Source: Hypericibacter terrae
GTDB lineage: Bacteria; Pseudomonadota; Alphaproteobacteria; Dongiales; Dongiaceae
Assembly (NCBI RefSeq): GCF_008728855.1
Contig: NZ_CP042906.1
Location: 372,001 to 436,000 of the forward strand
Direction: 5' to 3'
DNA length: 64,000 bases
Under the pieces are notes generated by a model, which worked only from the letters and a program-made list of their open reading frames with translations, had not been told where the DNA came from and did no database searches. Both the position numbers and the translations under genes were made by a program. Shown here piece after piece: positions 7,918 to 15,282 of the stretch. How positions within the stretch are numbered: the stretch's first letter is position 1; each line of letters opens with the position of its first letter.

Positions 7918-8687
7918 CAGAACGTTTCGACCCGGCGAGCGGGTTCAAGACATCCGGCACGGATGCCGATATCGAGGCGGCGATCGCCGACCATTGTCAG
8001 CGTTACGGGATCGCTCCGCTCGACGCGGTCAAGAATTTTGCGATCTTGTCGAGGCGCCAGGCCCTGAAGCGATTCCTTGCTCACACCGAGCTGTTCAAGC
8101 AGACGCTCGAGGTGCCGGGGGACATCGCGGAGCTCGGCGTTTATCGGGGCCTGGGGCTCATGACCTGGGCCAATCTGCTGGAGGCCTATTGCATCGGCAA
8201 CCGGACCAAGACGGTCTATGGCTTCGACAATTGGGCGGGCTTCAAGGGATTCGCGAATGAAGACGGCGCCTTGAAGGAACGGGCCGGCAAGGTGCAGGGC
8301 GGATACAATCCGTCGTCATTCCGCCAGGAGCTCGAGGATGCCATCGCCATCTTCGATCGCGACCGCTTCGTTCCCTGGAAGCCGCGCATCAAGCTCATCG
8401 ACGGCGACGTCGAGGAAACGGCGCCGCGTTTTGTCGCCGAGAATCCGGGCGTTCGGTTCTCGCTGATCCATTTCGACTGCGATCTCTACAAGCCGACCAA
8501 GGCGGGACTCGAAGCGTTCTGGCCTCGCGTCAGCCGCGGCGGTGTCGTGATGTTCGACGAGTACGGCATTCCCGATTGGCCCGGCGAGACGGCGGCCGTC
8601 GACGAGTTCATGGCCGACAAGCCCGAACTCAAGCTCAAGACCTTCACCTGGACCAACACGCCGACGGCCTGGATCGTGAAGCCCTGA
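7914..8687 (+). CDS. TylF/macrocin-type O-methyltransferase
   Basis: 257-residue SAM-dependent methyltransferase of the TylF family, which O-methylates deoxysugars on macrolides and related glycans. SAM motif AELGVYRG is at 72-79, with VYGFDNWAGF and the metal-site region LIHFDCDLYKPT further on. GTG at 7914 overlaps the upstream stop as GTGA and has GGGAGG about 11 nt before it. An in-frame ATG at 7896 is an alternative that would add six residues. Coupling to a dioxygenase suggests sequential hydroxylation and O-methylation of the same substrate (inference). It converges with the next gene, 10 bp away. Confidence 0.9.
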   Translation: MTERFDPASGFKTSGTDADIEAAIADHCQRYGIAPLDAVKNFAILSRRQALKRFLAHTELFKQTLEVPGDIAELGVYRGLGLMTWANLLEAYCIGNRTKTVYGFDNWAGFKGFANEDGALKERAGKVQGGYNPSSFRQELEDAIAIFDRDRFVPWKPRIKLIDGDVEETAPRFVAENPGVRFSLIHFDCDLYKPTKAGLEAFWPRVSRGGVVMFDEYGIPDWPGETAAVDEFMADKPELKLKTFTWTNTPTAWIVKP

Positions 8688-8697
8688 ACCCTGCCGG

Positions 8698-9873
8698 TCA
8701 CTCGCCGAAGAAGCGCATGTTTTCGTGCGTCGGCAAGGGCCAGGTGAGGCGGTTGGGCCGCACGCGCTGCGGCCGCCGATGAGGCGAGCGCCACCCGGTG
8801 ATGTCGCTCGTGCGGTCGAACAGATGGCGCGCCACCGCCGCCATTTCCTCGCTGCTGTTCTTGCGGATCCGGTGGCTCACGCCCTCCCGGATCTGTCTCT
8901 TGAGCTCGACCTGGTCGAGCAGGCCGGACTCGAGAAGCGCGCGGTTCATCAGGACCGCGCCGTCGGGCGTCGTGACTTCATGGGTGAGGATGACTTGCTC
9001 GCTGTCGCCCCAACCGCCATAGCCGTCGGTCGCGTCGACGACGCCCAGGGGCACCTCGAAGGCGAAGCCGAGCGTGACCGGACCGGAGGGACCCGCGATC
9101 AGGAATCGCGAATGGCACACGGCGTAGGCCTGCAACATGAACCCGTCCTTGATCCGGCTGAGATCGACAAGGCCGGGCCGTGGCGGAAAGGGCTCCATTT
9201 CCGGATGACCGAGCTGCACCACCTGCCCGCCGAGCTCGTCGATGATGTAGTCGATGAGCTGGCGATAGTTCTCGGGCTCGCTGTTGCGTAAGGGAGCCTT
9301 GTCCAGCTTGGGACCATAACTGCCGGTCCGGTAATGGACGGTCGCGTACCAGCGGCCGGGATCGAGTCCCAATCCGACGAGCTGGCGCTGGAGTGCGGCC
9401 TCCTTCTCGGGTGGGATGCGCAGCGGAACCGGCTGCGCCAGGCCATGCATGTTTCGGATGTCCATCATCGATTCGATCACGACGAAGTCGTAGAACGCGG
9501 CCTGCATCTTCTCGCGACCGAGCGTCCAGCGGCCCAGCGGCAGCCAGGGGCGCATGTCGGGAAACCATTCGGCCAGCCATCGCGGCCGCTCGCCCCTGAG
9601 CGGGGTCGCATGATCGATGTTGGGGGAGAGCGAGATGACCTCGGCGCTGTAGGGCCGGATATCGCTGTAGCGCACGATCAGGCGCGCATGATCGAACTGG
9701 TCCTTGAGCGTCGAGAGAAATGCGGTCTTCGCGATCAGATCGCCCAGCGACGTCTCGAGCAGGGTCGCGAGAATCATGAAGGGCCGCTCGGCGCTCCGGC
9801 CGATATCCCGATAGAGATGACTCGGACGAACGCTCTTGCGGTGGAAGTAGGGCGGCTGCTTGTCGTGTGGCAA
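8698..9873 (-). CDS. TIGR04372-like putative glycosyltransferase
   Basis: About 391 residues. Overall pattern resembles the TIGR04372 group of putative glycosyltransferases seen in polysaccharide loci: an N-terminal ILATLLETSLGDLIAKT, a central WYATVHYRTGSYG (likely donor-binding lobe) and a late FLIAGPSGPVTLGFAF that recalls GT-B donor sites. A TTG at 9873 is proposed as start because GGAG lies about 5 nt upstream and residues further upstream look like read-through of a GC-rich leader. The first ATG within the conserved part is at 9777, so the start is uncertain. It is a single minus-strand gene between two plus-strand blocks. Confidence 0.7.
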   Translation of the reverse strand: MPHDKQPPYFHRKSVRPSHLYRDIGRSAERPFMILATLLETSLGDLIAKTAFLSTLKDQFDHARLIVRYSDIRPYSAEVISLSPNIDHATPLRGERPRWLAEWFPDMRPWLPLGRWTLGREKMQAAFYDFVVIESMMDIRNMHGLAQPVPLRIPPEKEAALQRQLVGLGLDPGRWYATVHYRTGSYGPKLDKAPLRNSEPENYRQLIDYIIDELGGQVVQLGHPEMEPFPPRPGLVDLSRIKDGFMLQAYAVCHSRFLIAGPSGPVTLGFAFEVPLGVVDATDGYGGWGDSEQVILTHEVTTPDGAVLMNRALLESGLLDQVELKRQIREGVSHRIRKNSSEEMAAVARHLFDRTSDITGWRSPHRRPQRVRPNRLTWPLPTHENMRFFGE

Positions 9874-10306
9874 TATGGCTCCGTGTCGCGAGGTTGCTGG
9901 ACCTCGCGCCCTGGCGTCAGGACGGGCGCATCCTATCCAATCGAGGTCGCGCCGCAATACGGCCCGGACCGTCGCCATGACGTGACCATTGGTCGCCCTG
10001 CCGCCAACTGGGGATGAAATCTTGGCAATCGTGGGGCCGTCGGAAGGGCGCGGATCGGGACGACGAAGCCGCCGCGCGGCGCGGATCCGACCGATCCTCG
10101 GAGGCGGCCGGCGCTCCTCGGGAGCTGCGGATTCCATTCCCGAGCGGGGCCCGCGGATGGCGGCATTTTACCGCCTTGCCAAAGGCTTGCTTGATGGTCA
10201 CGCTGCGCCGGCCTATTCTGCGGTGGCGAGGCGGTTCGTGCGATCGAGAGCCCCGGCACCACCCCTCAAGTGTTTGAACGGCCCCGGGAATCCGGCAGGA
10301 GCAAGT
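9874..10306. other. 433-bp divergent intergenic region
   Basis: Gap between the start codons of the minus-strand glycosyltransferase and the plus-strand sulfotransferase. Frames are open on both strands, but codon use and composition do not resemble a protein family. It presumably holds two promoters; no clear boxes were seen. Confidence 0.45.
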
Positions 10307-11266
10307 GTGATCGATTCGGTTGTGAACCGGGTGGTGCGCGAGATCGTGGTCACGGCCGCACGGCTGCTGCCGGCCTCGGAACGCGTCCGTGTCCGCCGCC
10401 GCGCCCGCGGCCGGGAAGACAGCCGCAATCTGGCGCAGGCCGATTATGCCGTGGTCTCGCATGGCAAGAGCGGGCGGACTTGGCTCAGCGTGATGCTGTC
10501 GCGCTTTTTCCAGCTTCGCTACGGCCTCTCCGAGCGCAGCCTCCTGATCTTCGACAATCTGCACCGCAAGAACCGGGCGATCCCCAAGATCCTCTTCACC
10601 CACGACAACTACATCCGCGACTACCTCGGCAACGGGACCCGCAAGACCGCCTTCTACGAGACGCCGACGGCGCTCCTGGTGCGCAACCCGGCCGACGTCG
10701 CGGTGTCGCAGTATTTCCAGTGGCGGCATCGGATGCTGCCGCACAAGAAGGAGCTCAACGGCTATCCGGCGCACGGCGCCGAGGTGGCGATCTTCGATTT
10801 CGTGATGAACGAGGAGCAGGGACTGAAGCGCGTCGTCGGTTTCATGAACGAGTGGGCCCGGGAACTGCCGAAGCTGCGCGACAAGCTGATCATCCGCTAC
10901 GAAGACATGCGCGCCCAGCCGCAGGCCGAGCTGCGCCGCCTGCTGACCTGGATGGCCCTCGATCCGACTGATGCCGAGATCGAGCAGTCGGTCGAGTTCG
11001 CCGCCTTCGAAAATCTGAAGAAGCTCGAGCAGAAGCGGGTGTTCTGGTGGTCGGGCACCCGGATGGTGCCGGGCCAGAAGGGCAATCCGGATTCCTTCAA
11101 GGTGCGGCGGGCCAAGGTCGGCGGCTATCGCGATTATTTCGACGACGATCAGGTCCGGCAGATCGACAGCTATGTCCGCGCCCATCTGGATCCGATGTTC
11201 GGCTATGACGGCGCGGAGACGCCGGCGCCGGTCGTGACCGAGATGCGGCGCGCGGCCGGGCAATAG
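10307..11266 (+). CDS. sulfotransferase (PAPS-dependent)
   Basis: 319-residue sulfotransferase that would move sulfate from PAPS to a hydroxyl or amino group. The 5'-phosphosulfate loop is SHGKSGRTWL (51-60). The 3'-phosphate motif is LVRNPADVAVSQYFQW, with R126 and S134. GTG at 10307 is chosen because AGGAG sits 5 nt upstream; earlier in-frame residues are low-complexity and Arg-rich. It is followed after 62 bp by a GT8-like glycosyltransferase in the same direction. In this setting the acceptor is most likely a surface glycan, but lipid or small-molecule acceptors are possible. Confidence 0.88.
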   Translation: MIDSVVNRVVREIVVTAARLLPASERVRVRRRARGREDSRNLAQADYAVVSHGKSGRTWLSVMLSRFFQLRYGLSERSLLIFDNLHRKNRAIPKILFTHDNYIRDYLGNGTRKTAFYETPTALLVRNPADVAVSQYFQWRHRMLPHKKELNGYPAHGAEVAIFDFVMNEEQGLKRVVGFMNEWARELPKLRDKLIIRYEDMRAQPQAELRRLLTWMALDPTDAEIEQSVEFAAFENLKKLEQKRVFWWSGTRMVPGQKGNPDSFKVRRAKVGGYRDYFDDDQVRQIDSYVRAHLDPMFGYDGAETPAPVVTEMRRAAGQ

Positions 11267-11328
11267 GCGTCCCAAGAATTCGGTCGGGGGTTTCACGCCC
11301 CATGCGTGATGGTGACGAGGTGACAAGG

Positions 11329-12255
11329 ATGAGCGAGACGGTGATGCAGAAGAAGCCCTGCGTGTTCATTCAGACCAACGGAAAGCAGCTGGTGGGCGCG
11401 CTGGTCGCGGCCCATTCGCTGAAGCGCAATTCGAAGAACCCCGATGCGTTCGACGTCCGGATCATGCACCAGGAGGACCACGAGTTCTTCCGCGCGAAGG
11501 AGGGGAAACCCTATCTGCGCGATGGCTTGAAGCGCGTCTGGCACAATGACGACCTGCAGTCCTTCACGCCGCTGCGCTTCATGCCGCCCGAGCTGATGGG
11601 CTATGAGGGCCGCGCGGTCGTGATCGATCCGGATGTGTTCGCCCAAGGCGACATCTGGGAACTCATCTCCCGCGACATGCAGGGCAACGCGATCATGTGC
11701 CGGCGCCGCGGCGCGCGGAAGCTGCATGCCACCAGCGTGATGCTGCTCGACTGCGCCAAGCTCAAGCACTGGAACGTGCCGAAGCAGTTCAACGAGCTGT
11801 TCGAGTTCAAGCGCGACTATATCGAATGGACCAGCCTGATCACCGAGCCGCAGGAGACGATCGGACTCCTGGAGAACGAGTGGAACGATTTCGACAATCT
11901 CACGCCGGCGACCAAGCTGGTGCACAACACCAAGCGCAAGACCCAGCCCTGGAAGACCGGCCTCAAGGTCGATTTCCAGCCGGTGGACCGGGTCTATTTC
12001 TTCCCGCCCTGGGCCTGGGTCATGATCGCGCGGCGCAAGCTGTTCGGCGATTACGGCCTGATGGGCCGCTACAATCCCCATCCAGATCCGAAGCAGGAGG
12101 CCTTCTTCTATGGCCTGTTGCGCGAATGTCTCGATGCCGGCACCGTGACCGAGGCGCAGCTGCGCGAGGAGATGCGCCACAATCACATCCGTCACGATTC
12201 GCTCGATCTGCTGCGGCGCGTGCCGCCGCTGGAATCGCGGCCGCTCGCGGCCTGA
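11329..12255 (+). CDS. glycosyltransferase, GT8-like
   Basis: 308-residue protein with the layout of GT-A nucleotide-sugar transferases of the GT8 type: an N-terminal strand CVFIQTNGKQLVGALVAAHS and a metal-site-like D100-P-D102 in RAVVIDPDVFAQGDIW. A C-terminal half with conserved aromatic and His residues follows (VHNTKRKTQPW, WAWVMIARRK). ATG at 11329 has GAGGTG upstream; an earlier ATG at 11302 would add nine residues. It sits between sulfotransferase and GST genes. Sugar and acceptor are not predictable. Confidence 0.72.
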   Translation: MSETVMQKKPCVFIQTNGKQLVGALVAAHSLKRNSKNPDAFDVRIMHQEDHEFFRAKEGKPYLRDGLKRVWHNDDLQSFTPLRFMPPELMGYEGRAVVIDPDVFAQGDIWELISRDMQGNAIMCRRRGARKLHATSVMLLDCAKLKHWNVPKQFNELFEFKRDYIEWTSLITEPQETIGLLENEWNDFDNLTPATKLVHNTKRKTQPWKTGLKVDFQPVDRVYFFPPWAWVMIARRKLFGDYGLMGRYNPHPDPKQEAFFYGLLRECLDAGTVTEAQLREEMRHNHIRHDSLDLLRRVPPLESRPLAA

Positions 12256-12268
12256 TCCGATCCTGTCC

Positions 12269-12304
12269 CGCGACGGTGGGGCTCTCCCGGGCCCGACCGT
12301 CGCG
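12269..12304 (+). terminator. inverted repeat after the glycosyltransferase
   Basis: Perfect 9-bp arms CGCGACGGT and ACCGTCGCG around an 18-nt GC-rich loop, just 14 bp after the glycosyltransferase stop and ahead of the GST gene. There is no U-tract directly after it (aggacgtttcc follows), so it may be an attenuating or stabilising hairpin rather than a full intrinsic terminator. Confidence 0.4.
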
Positions 12305-12331
12305 AGGACGTTTCCTTTGCAGAGGGATCCG

Positions 12332-12952
12332 ATGCTCAAGCTGTTCTACGCGCCCAACAGCTGCGCGATGGCCTCGCACATCGCCCTTGAGGAAGCGGGC
12401 GCCGCCTATGAGGCGGTGAAGGTCGATCTGGTCGCCGGCGACCAGCGCAAGCCCGACTATCTCGCCATCAATCCCAAGGGCCGCGTGCCGGCGCTCGTCA
12501 CCGACCGCGGCATTCTCACCGAGAATCCGGCCATCCTCGCCTTCGTGGCGCAGACCCATCCCGGCGCCGGACTGGCGCCGCTGGACGATGCCTATGAGTT
12601 CGGGCGGATCCAGTCTTTCAACAGCTATCTCTGCTCGACGGTCCATGTGGCCCATGCCCATCGCATGCGGGCCTATCGCTGGGCCGACGATCCCGCCGCC
12701 ATGGCCGAGATGCGGCGCAAGGTGCCGCAGAATGTCGGCGAATGCTTCGACCTGATCGAGAACGAGTTGTTCAAGGGGCCCTGGGTGATGGGCGAGCGCT
12801 ATTCGATCAGCGATCCCTATCTCTTCACGCTGTCGGGCTGGCTCAAGGGCGACGACGTCGAGTTGGCGCGCTTCCCGAAGATTCACGACCATTACAGGCG
12901 CATGCAGCAGCGCCCGGCCGTCGCCAGCGTCCTGCCGCTCCACCAGCGTTAG
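12332..12952 (+). CDS. glutathione S-transferase
   Basis: 206-residue cytosolic GST. The thioredoxin-like N-terminal domain starts MLKLFYAPNSCAMASHIAL, where C11 matches the cysteine of beta-class bacterial GSTs. NPKGRVPALV carries the cis-proline, and ENPAIL occupies the gamma-glutamyl-binding position. The all-helical domain follows from about residue 90. ATG at 12332 is preferred over one 15 bp earlier because it gives the standard N-terminus. Its stop overlaps the convergent stop of the next gene by three bases. Its relation to the glycan genes is unclear; it may simply be a detoxification gene. Confidence 0.9.
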   Translation: MLKLFYAPNSCAMASHIALEEAGAAYEAVKVDLVAGDQRKPDYLAINPKGRVPALVTDRGILTENPAILAFVAQTHPGAGLAPLDDAYEFGRIQSFNSYLCSTVHVAHAHRMRAYRWADDPAAMAEMRRKVPQNVGECFDLIENELFKGPWVMGERYSISDPYLFTLSGWLKGDDVELARFPKIHDHYRRMQQRPAVASVLPLHQR

Positions 12953-14085
12953 CGCGGGCGCGCAAACAGCGCGCGGACCCGGGCCACGGCGGCCGCCCTA
13001 TCGTCCGGCGCCGGTTTCCCGGCCGCGGGGGCGGGATCGCCGAGCCAGGCCGCATGGCCTTCCTCGACCAGGCGCCGGAGGATCACCCTGACATCGCGCC
13101 GGACCCGTTCCGGCAGCAGATGGGCCAGCGCCCAATGTTTCAGACGCTGCGGCGCCAGCGCTTCGCCGATCCCCCGCGACGCGGCGAGGCCGGGATGACC
13201 CGGCGGCCGCATCGCGCTCCAACCCCAGCCCATATCGAAGAGATGGACCGGCTTGCCGGTGCTGCAGGCTTCGGCCGCCATCGACATGCTTTCGCCGGTC
13301 ACGATGAACTCATCGGCCAGCGCCAGCAGCCCGAGATAGGGATTGGCGTCGGGATCGGGCGTCCAATCGTGGAAGAAGGCGGGCTGGGCGATGGCGTCGC
13401 GCAAGGCCGCCGCCGCTTCGGGGCGGGTGCGCGGGCTGGTGGTGACCAGGAGCGCGGCGCCGCGCTGGCGGGCAAGCGCGTTGGCCTGCCGCGCCAGATC
13501 GCGCGCCATGGCCGCGTCGAAGACATAAGGCGGGCTGCTGCCGCCGACGAGGATCGCGATCCAGGGACGGGGCAGGGCGGCGAGTACCGGTGCCCATTTC
13601 CGAGCGGCCGCGGCCAGTCCCGCGGCCGTGACGCGATGCAGGGGCGCGCCGATGGTGAGCACGTTGGCGCGGGCCGGCACCCGATATTGCGGCGTGGTGA
13701 CGATCAGATCGAAATGGCGAGGGTCGGCCCAGGGCCGGCCGAGATGAACCAGCCGCGTCCGCTGCGGTGGCGAGGCGCGCCGGGCCTGCGCCTGGATCCA
13801 GCGCGCCACCGGCTCGTTGCGGCGTCCGGCCGAGATGACGAGATCGGGCCAGGGCGGCGCCAGCGCGCTCGCGCCCGGGTCGATCACGCCGGCAAGCGTG
13901 CTGCCGAGGAGCCGGTTGGTGATGAACTCGGTTTTGCGGAAGCGAAGCGATTTGATCGCGAAGCGCCAGCCCAGCGCTTCGGCCAGGCCCAGCACCTGCG
14001 CATTGTCGCCGGCACGGTAGCTCGTCAGCAGCCAGACGCCAGCGGGGGGCTCGAGCGCCTGGGGCTCGGATGGCGCCGTTGGCAT
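12949..14085 (-). CDS. ELM1/GtrOC1-family putative glycosyltransferase
   Basis: 378-residue protein matching the ELM1-like family (mitochondrial fission ELM1 in plants, DUF1022 in bacteria), regarded as GT-B-like transferases. Features: VWLLTSYRAGDNAQVLGLAE near the N-terminus, VISAGRRNEPVARW, VHLGRPWADPRHFDLIVTTPQ, WIAILVGGSSPPY and the donor-site-like EFIVTGESMSMAAEACSTGKP. ATG at 14085 follows the upstream oxygenase stop by 14 bp. The frame remains open upstream, but only as an alternative reading of that gene. It ends in overlap with the convergent GST. Confidence 0.82.
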   Translation of the reverse strand: MPTAPSEPQALEPPAGVWLLTSYRAGDNAQVLGLAEALGWRFAIKSLRFRKTEFITNRLLGSTLAGVIDPGASALAPPWPDLVISAGRRNEPVARWIQAQARRASPPQRTRLVHLGRPWADPRHFDLIVTTPQYRVPARANVLTIGAPLHRVTAAGLAAAARKWAPVLAALPRPWIAILVGGSSPPYVFDAAMARDLARQANALARQRGAALLVTTSPRTRPEAAAALRDAIAQPAFFHDWTPDPDANPYLGLLALADEFIVTGESMSMAAEACSTGKPVHLFDMGWGWSAMRPPGHPGLAASRGIGEALAPQRLKHWALAHLLPERVRRDVRVILRRLVEEGHAAWLGDPAPAAGKPAPDDRAAAVARVRALFARPR

Positions 14086-14099
14086 GTCGGGCGGGGGGG

Positions 14100-14951
14100 T
14101 CAGTAGCGGTCCGCGCCCACCGAGCGCCGGCTGATCTGGCGGATCTGGGGCCAATGCAGCAGCCGGGCCGGGATGCTCATGCCGCGCGTGGCAAAGGCCT
14201 TGAAGGGCAGTTCGGCGATGAAATTGATGTAGCGGCGGGGCTGCACCGAAGGTCCGCGCGGTGTCACCCCATGGACCGACTGCGCCGAATTGACGAAACA
14301 GGCAAGCGTGTTCGGGCCGTAAGGCACCGCCTCGATCGGCGTCACGTCCTCGGGCAGAATCATGCGGTAATTGAGGAAGCGCGGGCTGCGCTGCCAGCGA
14401 TAGAATTCGAGATCGCCACCCTCCGACCGGTCGGCCGGATCGCGGAAATAATAGAGCGCCGCGAACAGGGTCTGGCGCTTGTCGACATGGGGGGTCTTGA
14501 CCGACGAGACCCGGGTGCCCGGGGTGTTGATGACGAACTGGCATTCGAGCCGAATGTCGACGCCGGGCTCAGCACCCCGCACGCCCACCCGGAAATCCTC
14601 GAGCCGGCGGCCGACGCGTTCCTCGAGATGGGGAAAGGTCGCGCGCAGGCTGTCTCCGAAAACGCGGACGATGTCGTTCCAGAATATCGTCGAGGTGTGG
14701 ATCTTGAAGAACTCGCGCCATTCGGGCGCGATCGCCGCGTTGTCGAGCACCTTGAAGGCGGGCAAGCGCGCCGCAGCGTTCTCGATCGCCGCCGCCCGGC
14801 CGCCGAGGATCGTCTCGGCCGAGGGGAAGGAGGTATCCAGCTGCCGATAGCGGTCGGGGGGCAGTGCCGCCCTGCTCACAAAATGGGCAAAGGGCTCGCG
14901 CACCACGTTCGACGCGGAGGTCGAGGCCAGAAGGCTGCCATTCATCGTCAT
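14100..14951 (-). CDS. 2OG-Fe(II) oxygenase-like protein
   Basis: 283-residue protein whose C-terminal half carries a double-stranded beta-helix iron site: H155-x-D157 in KTPHVDKRQT, H227 in SVHGVTPR and an arginine (239 or 240) in RRYINF for 2-oxoglutarate. The layout recalls prolyl-4-hydroxylase-type oxygenases. The N-terminal 140 residues are not recognised. ATG at 14951 follows GGAGCATGGACGAG. It forms a two-gene unit with the ELM1-like glycosyltransferase, suggesting that it hydroxylates or otherwise oxidises a glycan (inference). Confidence 0.78.
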   Translation of the reverse strand: MTMNGSLLASTSASNVVREPFAHFVSRAALPPDRYRQLDTSFPSAETILGGRAAAIENAAARLPAFKVLDNAAIAPEWREFFKIHTSTIFWNDIVRVFGDSLRATFPHLEERVGRRLEDFRVGVRGAEPGVDIRLECQFVINTPGTRVSSVKTPHVDKRQTLFAALYYFRDPADRSEGGDLEFYRWQRSPRFLNYRMILPEDVTPIEAVPYGPNTLACFVNSAQSVHGVTPRGPSVQPRRYINFIAELPFKAFATRGMSIPARLLHWPQIRQISRRSVGADRY

Positions 14952-15161
14952 GCCGCTCGTCCATGCTCCCGGCAGAGGCGCCGAGCCTCTGCCGCATGCG
15001 TTGCGTTGATAGTCCAATTCCCCACTGATTGCATGGCAAAAGCAAGTCATCGCGATGTCACGGGGGGCGGGCTGGCCCGAGGGAGTCGGCCGGCATGCCG
15101 CAACCGCCAGTGTAACGGTGCAATTTGAATCTAACGCGATGATTTGACCGGCGTTCTCGGC

Positions 15162-15195
15162 GAATGTTATTCATTCTGCCGTATCGGACAGAATG
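15162..15195. promoter_or_regulatory. nested inverted repeats in divergent promoter region
   Basis: GAATG (15162-15166), CATTC (15172-15176) and GAATG (15191-15195) form two alternative dyads sharing the middle element. The larger is CATTCTG-CCG-TAT-CGG-A-CAGAATG, nearly perfect. It lies between the minus-strand oxygenase (start 14951) and the plus-strand sensor kinase (start 15283). It could be an operator for a dimeric regulator or a switchable hairpin in the kinase leader. Confidence 0.45.
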
Positions 15196-15282
15196 TTGCC
15201 GGACCCGCCTTGAGATCGATCCGATCGGAATCGAGTGCCGATTCTCGCCGTCCCCCCATGGACCAGCAGGCAGGCAAGATTG

